A stretch of DNA of 64,000 bases from Hypholoma sublateritium FD-334 SS-4 (Eukaryota; Basidiomycota; Agaricomycetes; Agaricales; Strophariaceae): positions 248,001 to 312,000 of the forward strand of contig KN817538.1 in assembly GCA_000827495.1 (NCBI GenBank). The letters are read 5' to 3'. Both the position numbers and the translations under genes were made by a program. Below are positions 46,601-57,119 of this stretch, piece after piece (position 1 is the first letter of the stretch; every line of letters starts with the position of its first letter). The notes under the pieces were generated by a model. It did no database searches. It saw only the letters and a list, made by a program, of their open reading frames with translations, and was not told where the DNA came from.

Positions 46601-47245
46601 GTCAATATAAGGCATATTATTAAGCGTGTGGGGTAACTAACCGACACAGCAAAACGACCACGGTGTCGCTCTTGGCCGGAATGAACCCAAGCATGAACAC
46701 GTTTTTGCTGCCACAGTTGTAGCATTCCGGAGTGGTCTCGCCTAGGGGGCTCTCGGCGTGGAGGATGACCTCCTTGTGTTTTGCGCGGACAAGATGGTTG
46801 ACAATGTGCGACGCGGAGGTGTTTCCACGCGAGTTGCAAAACCACTTCGAGCACACCAGGCATTTGACGACCGATGCGGGCGAATGGATTCCACAGTAGC
46901 TGAAAAGCGTCAGAATGATAGATCAGGAAAAAGTCAGTTTGCGTACCTGCAAGCGTGAGCAGGAAGATCAACCGCCGCCTCGTCCTTGAGGTCGTCTAGC
47001 ACGGCGTCAAAGTCTTCATCGAGCGTGCTCCCGTCTTGTTGCTGGGCGTGGTGGTGGTGGGCGCGGCCATTGGGCGCTGACGATTCGCCGTTGTACTCTG
47101 AGAGCGCCAAGCTGGAAAGATCAACCGAAGCTGTGTCGGTATCTTGGATATCTTGGGTGTTTGCAGTATAGACCGACGACGTATCATCGACTATGCCGCC
47201 GTAAGACGATGCTGAGTCGTACTGGAAGTTGTCGAATGAATCCAT
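43663..47245 (-). CDS. UPF1: UPF1/NAM7 RNA helicase of nonsense-mediated decay
   Basis: ATP-dependent 5'-3' RNA helicase that recognises premature termination and triggers mRNA decay with UPF2/UPF3. Seven exons, 47245-46947, 46899-46642, 46591-45901, 45850-45241, 45191-44482, 44427-44226 and 44165-43663, giving 1090 residues, the normal fungal size. An acidic N-terminus with a His run (residues about 65-69) precedes the CH zinc domain ([16 protein letters not shown] ... HxxxH ... CYNCGS). The SF1 core has motif I GPPGTGKT (467-474), DEATQAAEP (about 610-618), GDHQQLGP (about 635), QYRMHP (about 676), [10 protein letters not shown] and ALTRAK (about 837). Motif II is DEAT rather than the animal DEST. 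The C-terminal 170 residues are Ser-rich with several SQ pairs (YSQSD, LSQYD, KSQDD), potential SMG1-type phosphorylation sites. Divergent from U2AF1. Confidence 0.98.
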
Positions 47246-47386
47246 GATGGTAGTGGTGGTGGTGGAGATGGAAGAAGGAAACAAGAAGGAAGGTTGGGGA
47301 TTTTGGCTGAGTCACGTTGTGGCGCGACTTATCGACTCATCCTCGCGACCGACATTCTCTTTTAGAAACTATCATCATCTTATACC
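47246..47386. promoter_or_regulatory. Short divergent promoter of UPF1 and U2AF1
   Basis: Only 141 bp separate the two start codons, so the genes must share or interleave promoters and 5' UTRs. A TAC/GGT-rich run (GGTAGTGGTGGTGGTGG) lies on the UPF1 side, and the U2AF1 start is in a strong ACCATGG context. No TATA box is obvious. Confidence 0.7.
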
Positions 47387-48296
47387 ATGGCATCTCACTT
47401 GGTGTGTTCGTACGTCCGTATTCTATGTAGTTTTCACTGACTTTGGCACCTACAGGCCAATATCTTCGGTACGGAACAAGACAGAGTCAACTGTTCGTTC
47501 TACTACAAAGTAAGCGTCTAAAATATCCCAGTCCGAACTCTTCTCACCATTTTCTTGTAGATTGGCGCTTGCCGCCACGGTGACCGCTGCTCGCGAAAGC
47601 ATATCAAGCCCCCCTTCTCGCAGACCATCCTCCTGCCTAATGTGTACCACAACCCATCCCATGACCCCGTATGCAAGCTCACCGAAAAAGAACTCCAAGA
47701 AGGTTTTGACGCCGTTTATGAAGATCTCTACTGCGAACTCTCCAAGTTTGGTCACCTCCTAGAGCTTCACGTAAGTCCTGTCTAATTCCCTAGCCTCTAC
47801 GTGTGCTCATGATGCATTTTTGCTGAAGGTCTGCGACAACGTCGGCGACCACCTCATCGGCAACGTGTACGCGCGTTATGAATGGGAAACCGAGGCGCAG
47901 GCTGCCGTCGATAGCTGTAACGAGCGCTGGTACGCAGGTACGTCCCCATCTTTCCTCTCAGCCCCGTGCATCTGACCTCATACCCTTTCAGGCCGACCAC
48001 TCTACGCCGAACTTTCCCCCGTCACCGACTTCCGCGAGGCGTGCTGCCGCCAGAACGAGAACGGCGAGTGCAACCGCGGCGGCTTCTGCAACTTCATGCA
48101 TCTGCGCCTCGCGTCGAAGGACCTCGTCTCCTCTCTGCGCGCTGGCCAGCGCCTCGAGCGCCGCCTCAATCCTTCCAAGGCCGAAACCGGCGGCGGAGGC
48201 TGGGAACCCACCAAGCGGGAAGGCGGTAGGGGCCGAAGTGCAAGCCCCCCGAGACGCGGGGGCAACACGGGCGAGGATCGATGGACGAGAAAGTAG
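47387..48296 (+). CDS. U2AF1: Splicing factor U2AF small subunit (U2AF35/23)
   Basis: Binds the AG of 3' splice sites and pairs with the large U2AF subunit in early spliceosome assembly. Five exons, 47387-47401, 47456-47509, 47561-47770, 47829-47937 and 47992-48296, giving 230 residues. The first exon encodes only MASHL. Zinc finger 1 is [20 protein letters not shown] (18-37), the UHM-type RRM spans about 40-140 with [20 protein letters not shown], and zinc finger 2 is C148...H166 ([19 protein letters not shown]). A short Arg/Gly-rich tail with [13 protein letters not shown] replaces the long animal RS domain, as in other fungi. All zinc ligands are present. Convergent with ALG14, 118 bp between stops. 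Confidence 0.98.
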
Positions 48297-48414
48297 GCGC
48301 GCCCTCGTTACCCCCTCCCACTTGCCACCCACAAAATTGCGCGGCCTACCATCCGTTGTTCTCCCCTCTGATGCTAAATATTTGCATGTATGTAATAAGA
48401 CTGACTCGCAATTT

Positions 48415-49321
48415 TTATACAAGCCACTGTTTACTGCTTAGTTTTTCACCCCCCGTTCCTGCGGGCCATTGCACGAGAAACCTGACGAAAGAAGAGATCA
48501 ATGTATGGGCCTTTATCTTAAATTGGGATAACTGACCGGTCTGCAAGCGGGCGAATAAGCTTTCCTGATAGCGATAGTGAACTTACACGCGCAAAAGTTT
48601 CCACGTAGATGATCACAGGAGCAGGCAGGCCAAAGAACTGGGCAAATCGTCTTAGCCCAACTCAAGCAACGTCCCATTACTACCCACCTTGTTTATATAT
48701 ACTGCAAGACAAACGACAAACGACGTCCCTGGCCCATTTAGAATGAGCACGTCTGCGAACGTGGGCCGCTTTTTGTTGTACAGCGGGGCGAGCGTAATAT
48801 AGCGAACGCATGCCAGCAGCGATTGCAACGCCCCCAGCGGTGTTGCAATCAATGGCTGGTGGACCTGCCGGGCGCGGGGTATAATGAGGATATCATACTG
48901 TACAGAAACTCCGCATAATTGTAAATTCACTCCGGAAATGAAAGACGACGCACATTCTGCGGCGTTGACCCGAACTTCACCTCTAGGTCCACTGCCTTCT
49001 GCGCACTCAGGGTGTCTCCCTGGCTCACGAGGTATGTCCTGTGAGTGTATCGCTTCGGGTCAAGTGCAGAAAGGAGCGTTATCGCTTCGGTGGTGTGACC
49101 TCCTACACACATGAATGAAGTGTTCAGCTGAACTGAACTAGTGTGTGGGCAAACGACATGCCTGAGCCTAGGAAAACAGCCACTGAGTATGTATCCGCTT
49201 TATGCCGTGCATTCGTCCGGCGTGTAGCTTGCTTTGGGAGGACTGTGTAGATGCGGAAGGCGATGGAGAGTGCGACGAGGACAAGTGTAATGAAAAGTAC
49301 AAGGAGAAGCATGGCAGACAC
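48415..49321 (-). CDS. ALG14: ALG14, membrane subunit of UDP-GlcNAc transferase
   Basis: ALG14 anchors ALG13 at the ER and forms the enzyme adding the second GlcNAc to dolichol-PP-GlcNAc in N-glycan synthesis. Five exons, 49321-49162, 49102-48954, 48897-48688, 48637-48537 and 48481-48415, giving 228 residues. An N-terminal membrane anchor (MLLLVLFITLVLVALSIAF) precedes FLGSGGHTTEA, the family's glycine-rich loop, then HRTYLVSQGDTLSAQK, IIPRARQVHQ, LILNGPGTSFVVC, GLPAPVIIYVETFARV and SGKLIRPLADRF with the C-terminal LVQWP. The first intron (49161-49103) starts with GC (GCATGT) and splits the GSGGH loop; no GT donor restores the motif. An alternative start at 49312 would shorten it by three residues. 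Length is as in other fungi. Confidence 0.95.
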
Positions 49322-51039
49322 AATTGGATTATATCTGCGCTGGAATCCTTTTCTGGCTAGAAAATGGCTGCGTATGTCGTTGATACGGTTTTCGGAAAAG
49401 TAAACGGGCAGACGGGGGTGCTGTCAAATAGTAATTTGATGTACAAGACTGTGGATTATATGTAAGACCAGTTTACAAAACAGTGAAAGGTTGCTCTACC
49501 TTCAATAGTTTACAGCATTACTCCCCAAGCCATGCATTCCTAGGCGCTTCGAGTCTAGTTGAATGCGTGAATTCAATGGTGACGGTATTAAGCAGGAACC
49601 GACTTCGTCATTCCGATCGTGGGCGTGGCCTCGTAGATCGTGATCGCATCATGTCCGGATCGTTACACTTGAAGAATTGCATCTAATCTTATCTGGAGTA
49701 CTTAGCAGTAAGTACGTACAAAGGAAAACACAAACAGCACGATTCCAGCACGATCATTGAAGATCTAGTTCCTAGTAGTACTAATGCACCGCTCTCAGAA
49801 TTGACATAACTGGGCATATTAGATACTGTCTAATTTCCCTGTGCTAACTTCTCTCTTTTCTTACAATTTTCCGGGATCGTAACGGCAGCAGTATGACCGA
49901 CGATCCTCTCTATGGTTAGTACATTGTCCGGACAACAAATGGACGGTTTCAATGAGAACTGACAAGGTTCGAGCAGCGGCCTGCCGCTAAGTATACCTAT
50001 TTATTTCAAAAACCAGACTCCAGGTGTATCCGAAACAAACGCACCGCTTGAGCATCAGGCAGAGGTTTTATGTGTACATAAATAAAGCACACAGTCTGAG
50101 GCCTTGAGGCCGTGATAAGAGATCTCGGCGGGCTCCTAAGCCCTCTATAGCGTCGGAACTGCAAGTCAGCCGTGGTCGCTAGAACGCACAGGGCACGGGG
50201 TGATAGGTATCCTCCAGCCCGAGTGCAGCCTCCGTGAGAGATGTCCTACGTGTCTTGCTGCTGGCTGCCATAAGCCGGGCTACAATGACATGGAAAGGGT
50301 GGCGGAGGCGAGCAGGCGAGCGGACGTCGAATGGCCAATTGCTATGGTGATCCGTTATGGAGGCAATAAGTCCCCGATAAGTGCTGCTTGGGGGTTTGGT
50401 GCGGGGAGCGCCGTGAGAGCGCCTCGTTTTCGACTCGGATGTGTCTACGTATGTCATCTCCGCCGAAATTTACCCATGTGCTTTCATAGCCTGAAGAAGT
50501 TGTGAAGAGGAGTCGGAAGTCTTACAAGAAATCCTGTGGGATATGATAGGTGATGTCGGGTAAATCCCGAGCTATCAATGCCTCTGCAACGAGGGATGAT
50601 GGATATGTCTAAGAAGTGGTGGTGGAGAAGCAGACTCTCTTTCGGATACCCGAAGGATATAACTCCGGGCGGCATCTTGGCGAGAAATCAGGCAGCTGGT
50701 ACACTCCTGGTCTTTTCTGCGACAAGCTGCGACGCCACTCGCGAATCTTTGAACGCAGCAATTCTGGCAAATAAATACCACTCATCCAGCGGATCCCGAT
50801 TCGCGTGTGCGCATCGCACGCGACATTGAGCAATGAGCGCGTTGAGCTCGAGCTATTAATAAGTTAGATTACGTAACAAGCTAAGCTGTGTTGACAGGCA
50901 CGCCGTCGCCGCTTTCTACTGTGTGCGGTCGGCTTTTCTTGCCTCTCAACTTGGCACCCTTCCTCCACCACCGCTTCTTCCCCGGGCACCGTGCAGGTCT
51001 TCCTCCCCGAACTGTGGGCACATTTTATCTTTTCGGAAC
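49322..51039. other. Intergenic, no confirmed gene
   Basis: Several frames are present but none is supported; one cysteine-rich reverse-strand frame (50575-50781) and a 92-residue one (50179-50457) look partly protein-like yet do not join. The 3' end contains the promoter of the mucin-like gene. Confidence 0.5.
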
Positions 51040-53028
51040 ATGGCCACGTCGTGCACGCCGACTCCTACTCTCACTTCAACCTCTGTGTCTACGTCGACCA
51101 GCTTTTCAACGACAGTCTCTCTGAGCACAACGACGTCAGCAGGGGATATCACGACCTCTCTTTTAACAACATGTGTACCAGTGACCGTTAGGAATATAAC
51201 CACATGTACAGCGGAAACGCAGACTTCAACCATTACTCTTCCTGGTGTGTACTTTGACCGTTGTATTCTTTATCTGGTGCTAATCAGCGTGGTTTACAGA
51301 TGTTACCGCTACAATAACAGTCCCAGTCACTGTACCTATAGACATTCCTATTACTGGTCTCGTCACCCTGTTTGGTTCCTCGTGTACAACTTCGCCTGTC
51401 ACCACCCCTCCAGTAACGACGCCAATCACTACGCCAGTAACTTCCCCCGCCGACACAACAAGTGATACTTCTACTGCATCATCATCGTCTTTAACAACCA
51501 CCACCACCACCGACAGCACAACAAGCATCCCTAGTCTGACTGACAGCTCTACCTTTACTACGACTACCTCCTCTTCGGCAGCTCCCTTAAACACAACACT
51601 CGTTTCAGACACAAATCAAAGCGACCACAAAAAATCGGGAAACGGAGCAGCTATCGCTGGAGGCGTCGTCGGAGGCATTGCTGCTCTAGTTTTGCTTGCA
51701 TTTTTGACATGGCGACTGATGTAAGCCCTTTACCGCCCGCCGTGCTAAATCTCTCTCATTTCGTTGCTTGTGTACCATTCAATCCTTCTAGCAAAAAGCA
51801 ACCGCGCTTCGACGATATCTTTAACTCCGACAAGCCCACCGACGGCGGACCACACTATAAGAAGAAGGTTCCCGAACCAAAGCCCTACGATTATGGCATG
51901 ATCGGACAGCAGAACGCGAACCCAATCGACATGTCTCCGCCAGGCTCCCCAAAACCTATGCAGACCACCTTCGGAAATCAGACGGCGCACGCGGGGCAGA
52001 TTGGAAGTTCTGCCACCGGCGCTCAAGGCATAGGCCAGCCAGGCATAGGTCAAAGCACAGTACAAGGACACGGCATGGGGCAAGGCATTGCAAATTCATC
52101 CGGCGTAGGCCAAGGCGTCGGCGCGCAGTCCTCGGCACACGCGATTGGAAACACTCCGGGCCAGGGCCTCGGCCCAGGTCAATCCGCCGCGCCGCAGCCC
52201 CCCGCGCACTTGCGCACCTCGTCGCTCACGCCGCTTCTTGCAGGCGTCGCTACCGCCGCCGCCGCGGGCGGCGTGAACGCTGCCATCGCGGGCTCGTCGC
52301 GCCCTTCCACCTCCAGCAGCTCGCTCGAGCCGCAGGTCGGCTTCGCATCGCCGCAGAGCGGCGGCTACCCCCCTCATGGCTCGTCCTCACCGTCAATGTA
52401 CCCTCCGGCGCTGCAGAACTGGGCTGCCACCCAGCAGCAAGGGCAGGGGTACGCAGCCGGCGCGAGCAACATACAGGGGTACGGCTCGGGGCCGGTGATG
52501 GGCCAGGGCGCGGGGCCGGGGACACTTTCGCACAACGGGAGCGCGGGCAGCTACACGTCGTCCGCGTGGGGCGCGCCCGCGTCGAGTAGCGGTGCGCAGC
52601 ACATCGGCATCCCGCCGCTCGTTCCGGTACCCGTCAGCGGTGCGCGCCAGCATGGTGCGCAGCCTGTACCGCAGCAGCAACAGCAACAGCAGGCGTACGC
52701 GCAGTACGACGACCCGTTCGCTCGCTCGGGCAGCCCTGTGAGCGTGCAGGAGCAGCGCATCCTGCAGGTGACGAACGCGGACCCGGCGACGCCGCTCTAT
52801 CCCCCCGCGGGGCCGTCGCGCCAGTCGTATTTTGGCGGACAACATCACGACGGGGGATCTTCGTCCGCCGGGCCATCTTCGGCGAACACCGCGCCGGCCG
52901 TCGACGGTAAGGGCCGGCCGCTGAATCTGCAAGGCGAGAAGGCGCCGCTCGTGCACCTCGATGGCGGGCTGTACCAGGAACCTGAACCCGGCGCACCTGC
53001 ACCCGCGCCGCCCGCTTATCAAATTTAA
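51040..53028 (+). CDS. Mucin-like single-pass membrane protein
   Basis: Three exons, 51040-51244, 51300-51720 and 51792-53028, giving 620 residues with closed phases. The start MATSCTPTPTLTSTSVSTST follows the pattern of an Agaricomycete surface-protein family. The ectodomain (to about 185) is extremely Thr/Ser/Val-rich with paired cysteines (TTCVPVT, TTCTAET, GSSCTTSP), likely heavily O-glycosylated. One membrane segment lies at about 186-208 (GAAIAGGVVGGIAALVLLAF), then a cytoplasmic region beginning KKQPRFDDIF and PKPYDYGMIGQQ, continuing as about 390 residues of Gly/Gln/Ser/Pro low complexity with repeated GIGQ/GMGQG units and a poly-Gln run. No cleavable signal peptide is seen. It resembles the 39.6 kb gene in layout, not in sequence. 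Role likely surface or wall related. Confidence 0.87.
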
Positions 53029-53914
53029 TAAACCATTCATTTCCCGACATTTCAACTTCACCCCCACATACCCCTTTCATTCGTTTCGCTTATGTGCTGT
53101 GCTCTGCCCCGCCCATTTTCATCAGTATGATAATACAGAATATTGGTGCTACGGACGCTTTCGATGGACTCAGGTATGCCCCCTCGCGCACTCCCTCAAC
53201 ACCGCTCCACCGCCACGGCGGACACCGTCGCGATGCTGCGTCACGGACTATTTAATATATATCTACCATAGTGCAAACGCGTCGTAGTGGTGTGGCCATG
53301 AATCTCATGAATCCTCAACAAGTTCGAAATACTGCCATACGGTCTCTCCGGCTCTGTCTTGTCCATTTTGCGATTGCGCTCAGATCCGGAGAGCCGAATG
53401 GCGAATGGGCTGAAGGCTGGCATCATCATCACGCATCATGCAAGATCATATACACACATCATCGCCATCGATCATCCACAACACCATGTGGATGGATGTG
53501 GGTCTAATGTGGGTCCCTCGATGTTCCCCCACAATCGCGTATCTATCGTCGAAAGCGGTAGTGGAAGCGAACTATTAGTTTTTCGTCAGTCCTACTGGGA
53601 TCGTATTGGCGTTTACGGAGATTTTCGGGCACTCTTCGGCGCCTTCTTGAGCAACTCTCTGTCTACTAGTATCGCGTCATCCTATCATATGTACTGCTTA
53701 ATGGAGTAAGAGGGCAAGTTTTCCGAGAGGAAAGTGCACTTTTTCAAGGTTTATGTACTGTTTGCAAAGCAGCGCACCGTGTTTAATGGATCGATCTCAA
53801 TTTAAAAAGTAGAGTCTACCTAGGCTGCCAATAATCCCAATAATATGCTAGCCATCTTCTACGGATATACTAATAATTCTTTGATCTACTTGCTCCTCCT
53901 CGTCTACGTAGTGG
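53029..53914. other. Intergenic, no gene seen
   Basis: 3' flanks of two convergent genes. Frames at 53271-53709 are unsupported and partly CATCAT-type simple sequence. Confidence 0.5.
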
Positions 53915-55207
53915 TTATACATATGTGTACTTCATAAACGGGCGAAGCGAGTGGTACGTATTGACCTGTTCATCGTACTCATCGGCGCGAATGAGCTGCA
54001 GTATGCCTCTTTGCACAATTTTTGTGAATATACCCCGCACGAGATGGAGCACCGATATCTCCGCGAAACCGAAATCCACAGATTGAATTTCACTGAACTG
54101 ACCCTTTTCCAAGATTTCGGCCATCCGCTCAAGCTGTTTGTAAATAGGGAGAACACAACCGCAATGTTGGTCGCCCAGTCTGAGTCGAGGCCAGGCTAGT
54201 GCAGTTACAGCCAAACCATCGAGGACCGCGTGAGAGCTGAGAGACTCAAGGGTGTCGCAGACCGCACCCATGTCATGTATTCTCAATGACAAAAACTGAA
54301 GATTGTGGAGAAGATTGAGATCAATATGTTGACCTGTCAAGTAGGCGAAATCAACTGCATCGACTCCACACTAAGTAAAGAACCTACTTTCGTAAACTGA
54401 ATCCTCAACGAGGTTATTATAATCGTAGCTTGCTATCCCAACACTGAGGTGTTTCAAGGTTCTTGAAACGCTCTTGAGGAACGAGTTCAGCTCAAGAACA
54501 GGACCCCAACCTCTATGACTCGAAGTGTACAACCGAATATCCAGGGTTGCGAGGGGAAATTGTGTTCCAGTAAATTTCTGGAACCAAGAGAGCATTGCTT
54601 CAGAGGGTACTAATCTGAGGCGGAGGGTCCGAAGGTTGCAAAAACGAGGACCGTAATCTTCAGGAGGTAGGATGAAGATAGCATGGGAAGCTGGGCCCGA
54701 ATGGGTGTATACAGAAAGAGAATGAAGCTCGGGAAAGGATGCCACAAGTTCCCAGACATCGTCTTTGAATGATGTGCTTAATGTGTTGACGGTGAAATCA
54801 CGTATATTGGGAAGGGAGCGTGCATTCCAAGATATGAGCTCGCTCGTAATATGTTGCATAAACACTATTTGGGATAGGCTTTTGAGATGCGTCAGAGAAT
54901 CCACAATTTCCTTGATCAGGTCTTGAGTAGTTATATTAAGGACGATGCATTGGATAGTGGATTGAAAAGTGCAGTGTGGCGAGTGAACAAGTTCGAGGAA
55001 GGAGTGGGCATTATCTTTGGGAAGTCGTCTTCTCCATTCAGGAATTTCGCTGAGTATTGCTTTGTTGAAGATGTGATACCGTGGCGCAGATACCCAATCG
55101 CGAGCCACAAGGCTACTTGCATAGAGTGCGGAGACGTCGTCGTGTAGGAAATCGAGTATCATTTCGAGGACCTCGGTTGGTATATCTGAAATTCCAGTGG
55201 TTGACAT
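53915..55207 (-). CDS. F-box protein with LRR-like region
   Basis: Two exons, 55207-54388 and 54333-53915, giving 412 residues; the 54-nt intron closes in frame. F-box proteins link substrates to SCF ubiquitin ligases through Skp1. The F-box is at residues about 6-38 (ISDIPTEVLEMILDFLHDD, then ASSLVARDW). Downstream repeats of L-x-L spacing (SLPNIRDFTVNTL, FPELHSLSVYTH, FCNLRTLRLRLVP, LNSFLKSVSRTLKHLSVGI) fit irregular leucine-rich repeats, and the C-terminus (GIFTKIVQRGILQLIRAD) resembles the end of the large, fast-evolving Agaricomycete F-box family. The ATG at 55207 is taken because the F-box follows directly; the frame is open to 55348. An extra intron in exon 2 (around 54170-54110) cannot be excluded. 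Target unknown. Confidence 0.87.
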
Positions 55208-55890
55208 CTTCGGCTGCCGAATGGCAGATGTTTCGTGAATAATATTGAGGGATTCACCTAGAGTTGAGGAGCAAGATATACACTTCTCACCTTCAGCTCG
55301 GCATGCTCTGTTTTTAAGATATGTGGATATCAGCAACCGGGCGCCCACAATATGGTAAGCGGAGTCGGCGCTCGCCTAATGCGCTCACTTCCTTTTCCCG
55401 GTGGGGACAGAAACCTATCAGAAGTTTACAGAACCCGAAGAATATAGGTCCTTATATGAAGTCGCCTACCCCCCACTGCGAGCGAATATAAAGCCTTGAT
55501 AAGGAGTCAAAAATTGGAGGAATCCGAATTCGGCAAGTCCATATCCGCATGGGGTATTAATAACCCACCAACTTTCGACTAGCCCACAAACCCTGAAGCT
55601 TGTTTTGCACCTCGTGATGGCTTAAATTATGGCTTAATTCGTCGAATTGGCTTGTTTATTCCCAAAAATCTGTAAGGGGGCGAGCTACATATTTTGTGGG
55701 CTCTCACCTCGGCCAGGAGTATATAAAGAGTTATGATTTTTTTCAAGGAGTCCCAAGCGTTGACGCTCATACTAGATTTTATACGCTGGTAAGCTATGGC
55801 ACTCAATGTTTTATGATATTCTTTACTCAATAGTATCACCATATTCTTCTTATAGGTCGTAAATCTCTCCCATATCATTACTATCAAATC
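55208..55890. other. Intergenic, no gene seen
   Basis: Divergent promoter region between the F-box gene and the secreted-protein gene. A reverse-strand frame (55627-55920) overlaps the next gene's start and has no support. Confidence 0.5.
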
Positions 55891-57119
55891 ATGCAACCTA
55901 TTGTACCTTTCCGACCACATCTCAAATGGCTGTTGGGAGGGCTACTTGCCTTTCTTTTTCTTTCAATGGTTGATGCCCGGCCCACCCATGTGTCTCACGG
56001 ACTACATGCCTCCCATAATACCCCTGGATCAAAATCTGTAAGTTTTAATGCTCTGAATAGATGCATGCTAATCATATTTCCATTGTCCCCGTGCCCCGAA
56101 CAGGCATACTCACGCCATCCTCCGGCCAAAATTGCATAAACGAGAACATTTGACACACCCTTCTGCAACATCTGCTACTGTTTTATTCCATGGGAGCTCA
56201 TCACGGAATGATATGTTTTCTCTTCGACGCCCAGATTTAAGCAAAACCCATCCCACTGGGGACTTACATAACACTCAGTACGGTGAGAAGAATACTTCCA
56301 GATACTTCCTCCCTTATGTATATTTATCTCATGATTTTTTTTCTGAAAGGGGCCGATGGGGGGTTTTATCTAACTGACAGTCTGGCAAGCGCTGCACAAT
56401 ACGCATGCCACGGAAAGAAGCACAATCCCCTTTTCCCTGTGCCTGAGAAGGCATATATTTCAGGTGACTACTACAACCTAAAATTACAGATATAAATGCT
56501 CATAGACACTGTTGAACAAATTTGATATCGCACAGCTTATATGTGGACTCCAGGACAGTAAGGATTTCATTTCTCCTTGTAATTTGGAAGGTTATTCAAA
56601 CACGAGGTATGTCAAAGTTATAGAATAAAAGAGTACGGAGATTGGGATTCAATGGTAAACAGTATGCGAACGGTTCGTACACCTCCAATTGAACTAAAGT
56701 TCAGACCTGCATAACGCTCACTCATTCAATTTGAAGGAAAAATCCACCCCGTATGACATGCTCACAGGGTGAGTTCATTTTATTGCAATGCTTAAGCATC
56801 ATCAATATCGTCAACATAATTTTCAGTCCAATGCTTGATAAGGATGAGGGTAAGTTGAAATTCAAGCTTTGTCCACTGGCAGAGTGCTAATTCTCTTGTA
56901 GACAAGTACCTCACCAAAAGTTTTTGGCAGTACGCCATTGTCAAGCAACTAGCAACCCAAGGCCTCGCTTTTAAACAGACTTATTGGGTTTTGTGCAAGA
57001 ATGTGCCAACAGCGGAAGACCTCGGTGACGATACATACGCGAGAGGGCAATATTCGAACCCAGGTTTTAGTTCATACGCGACCTATCTCAACACAGATTC
57101 TCACTCTGACCATTGCTGA
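55891..57119 (+). CDS. Secreted ADP-ribosyltransferase-fold-like protein, model incomplete
   Basis: A multi-exon gene whose pieces resemble small secreted Agaricomycete proteins with an ADP-ribosyltransferase-like (DUF3990-type) fold; activity is not shown. Segment 55891-56037 encodes a hydrophobic signal peptide (about residues 13-29). Segments 56104-56282 and 56350-about 56462 carry the fold signatures: an FHGS motif and, later, a GFYLTDS motif with the downstream AAQY helix. The C-terminal exons (ending 56768, 56827-56849, 56902-57119) are in phase with each other, with the LTGP and FWQYA elements seen in relatives. Problem: the first segment ends in phase 0 at a GTAAGT donor, but the second needs phase 2 at its CAG acceptor, and the stretch 56463-56710 has no clear exon. 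So either a splice site is missed or the gene carries a frameshift. Host role unknown. Confidence 0.5.

Noticed and set aside
49893..50085. Possible two-exon mini-gene (49893-49914 joined to 49967-50085)
   Set aside because: Frame and splice sites agree but the product would be only about 46 residues with no recognisable feature and an AATAAA overlapping its stop; chance is likely.
50575..50781. Cysteine-rich reverse frame resembling a zinc-binding segment
   Set aside because: Cysteine spacing fits no known finger and it cannot be joined to the 92-residue frame at 50179-50457 by plausible introns.
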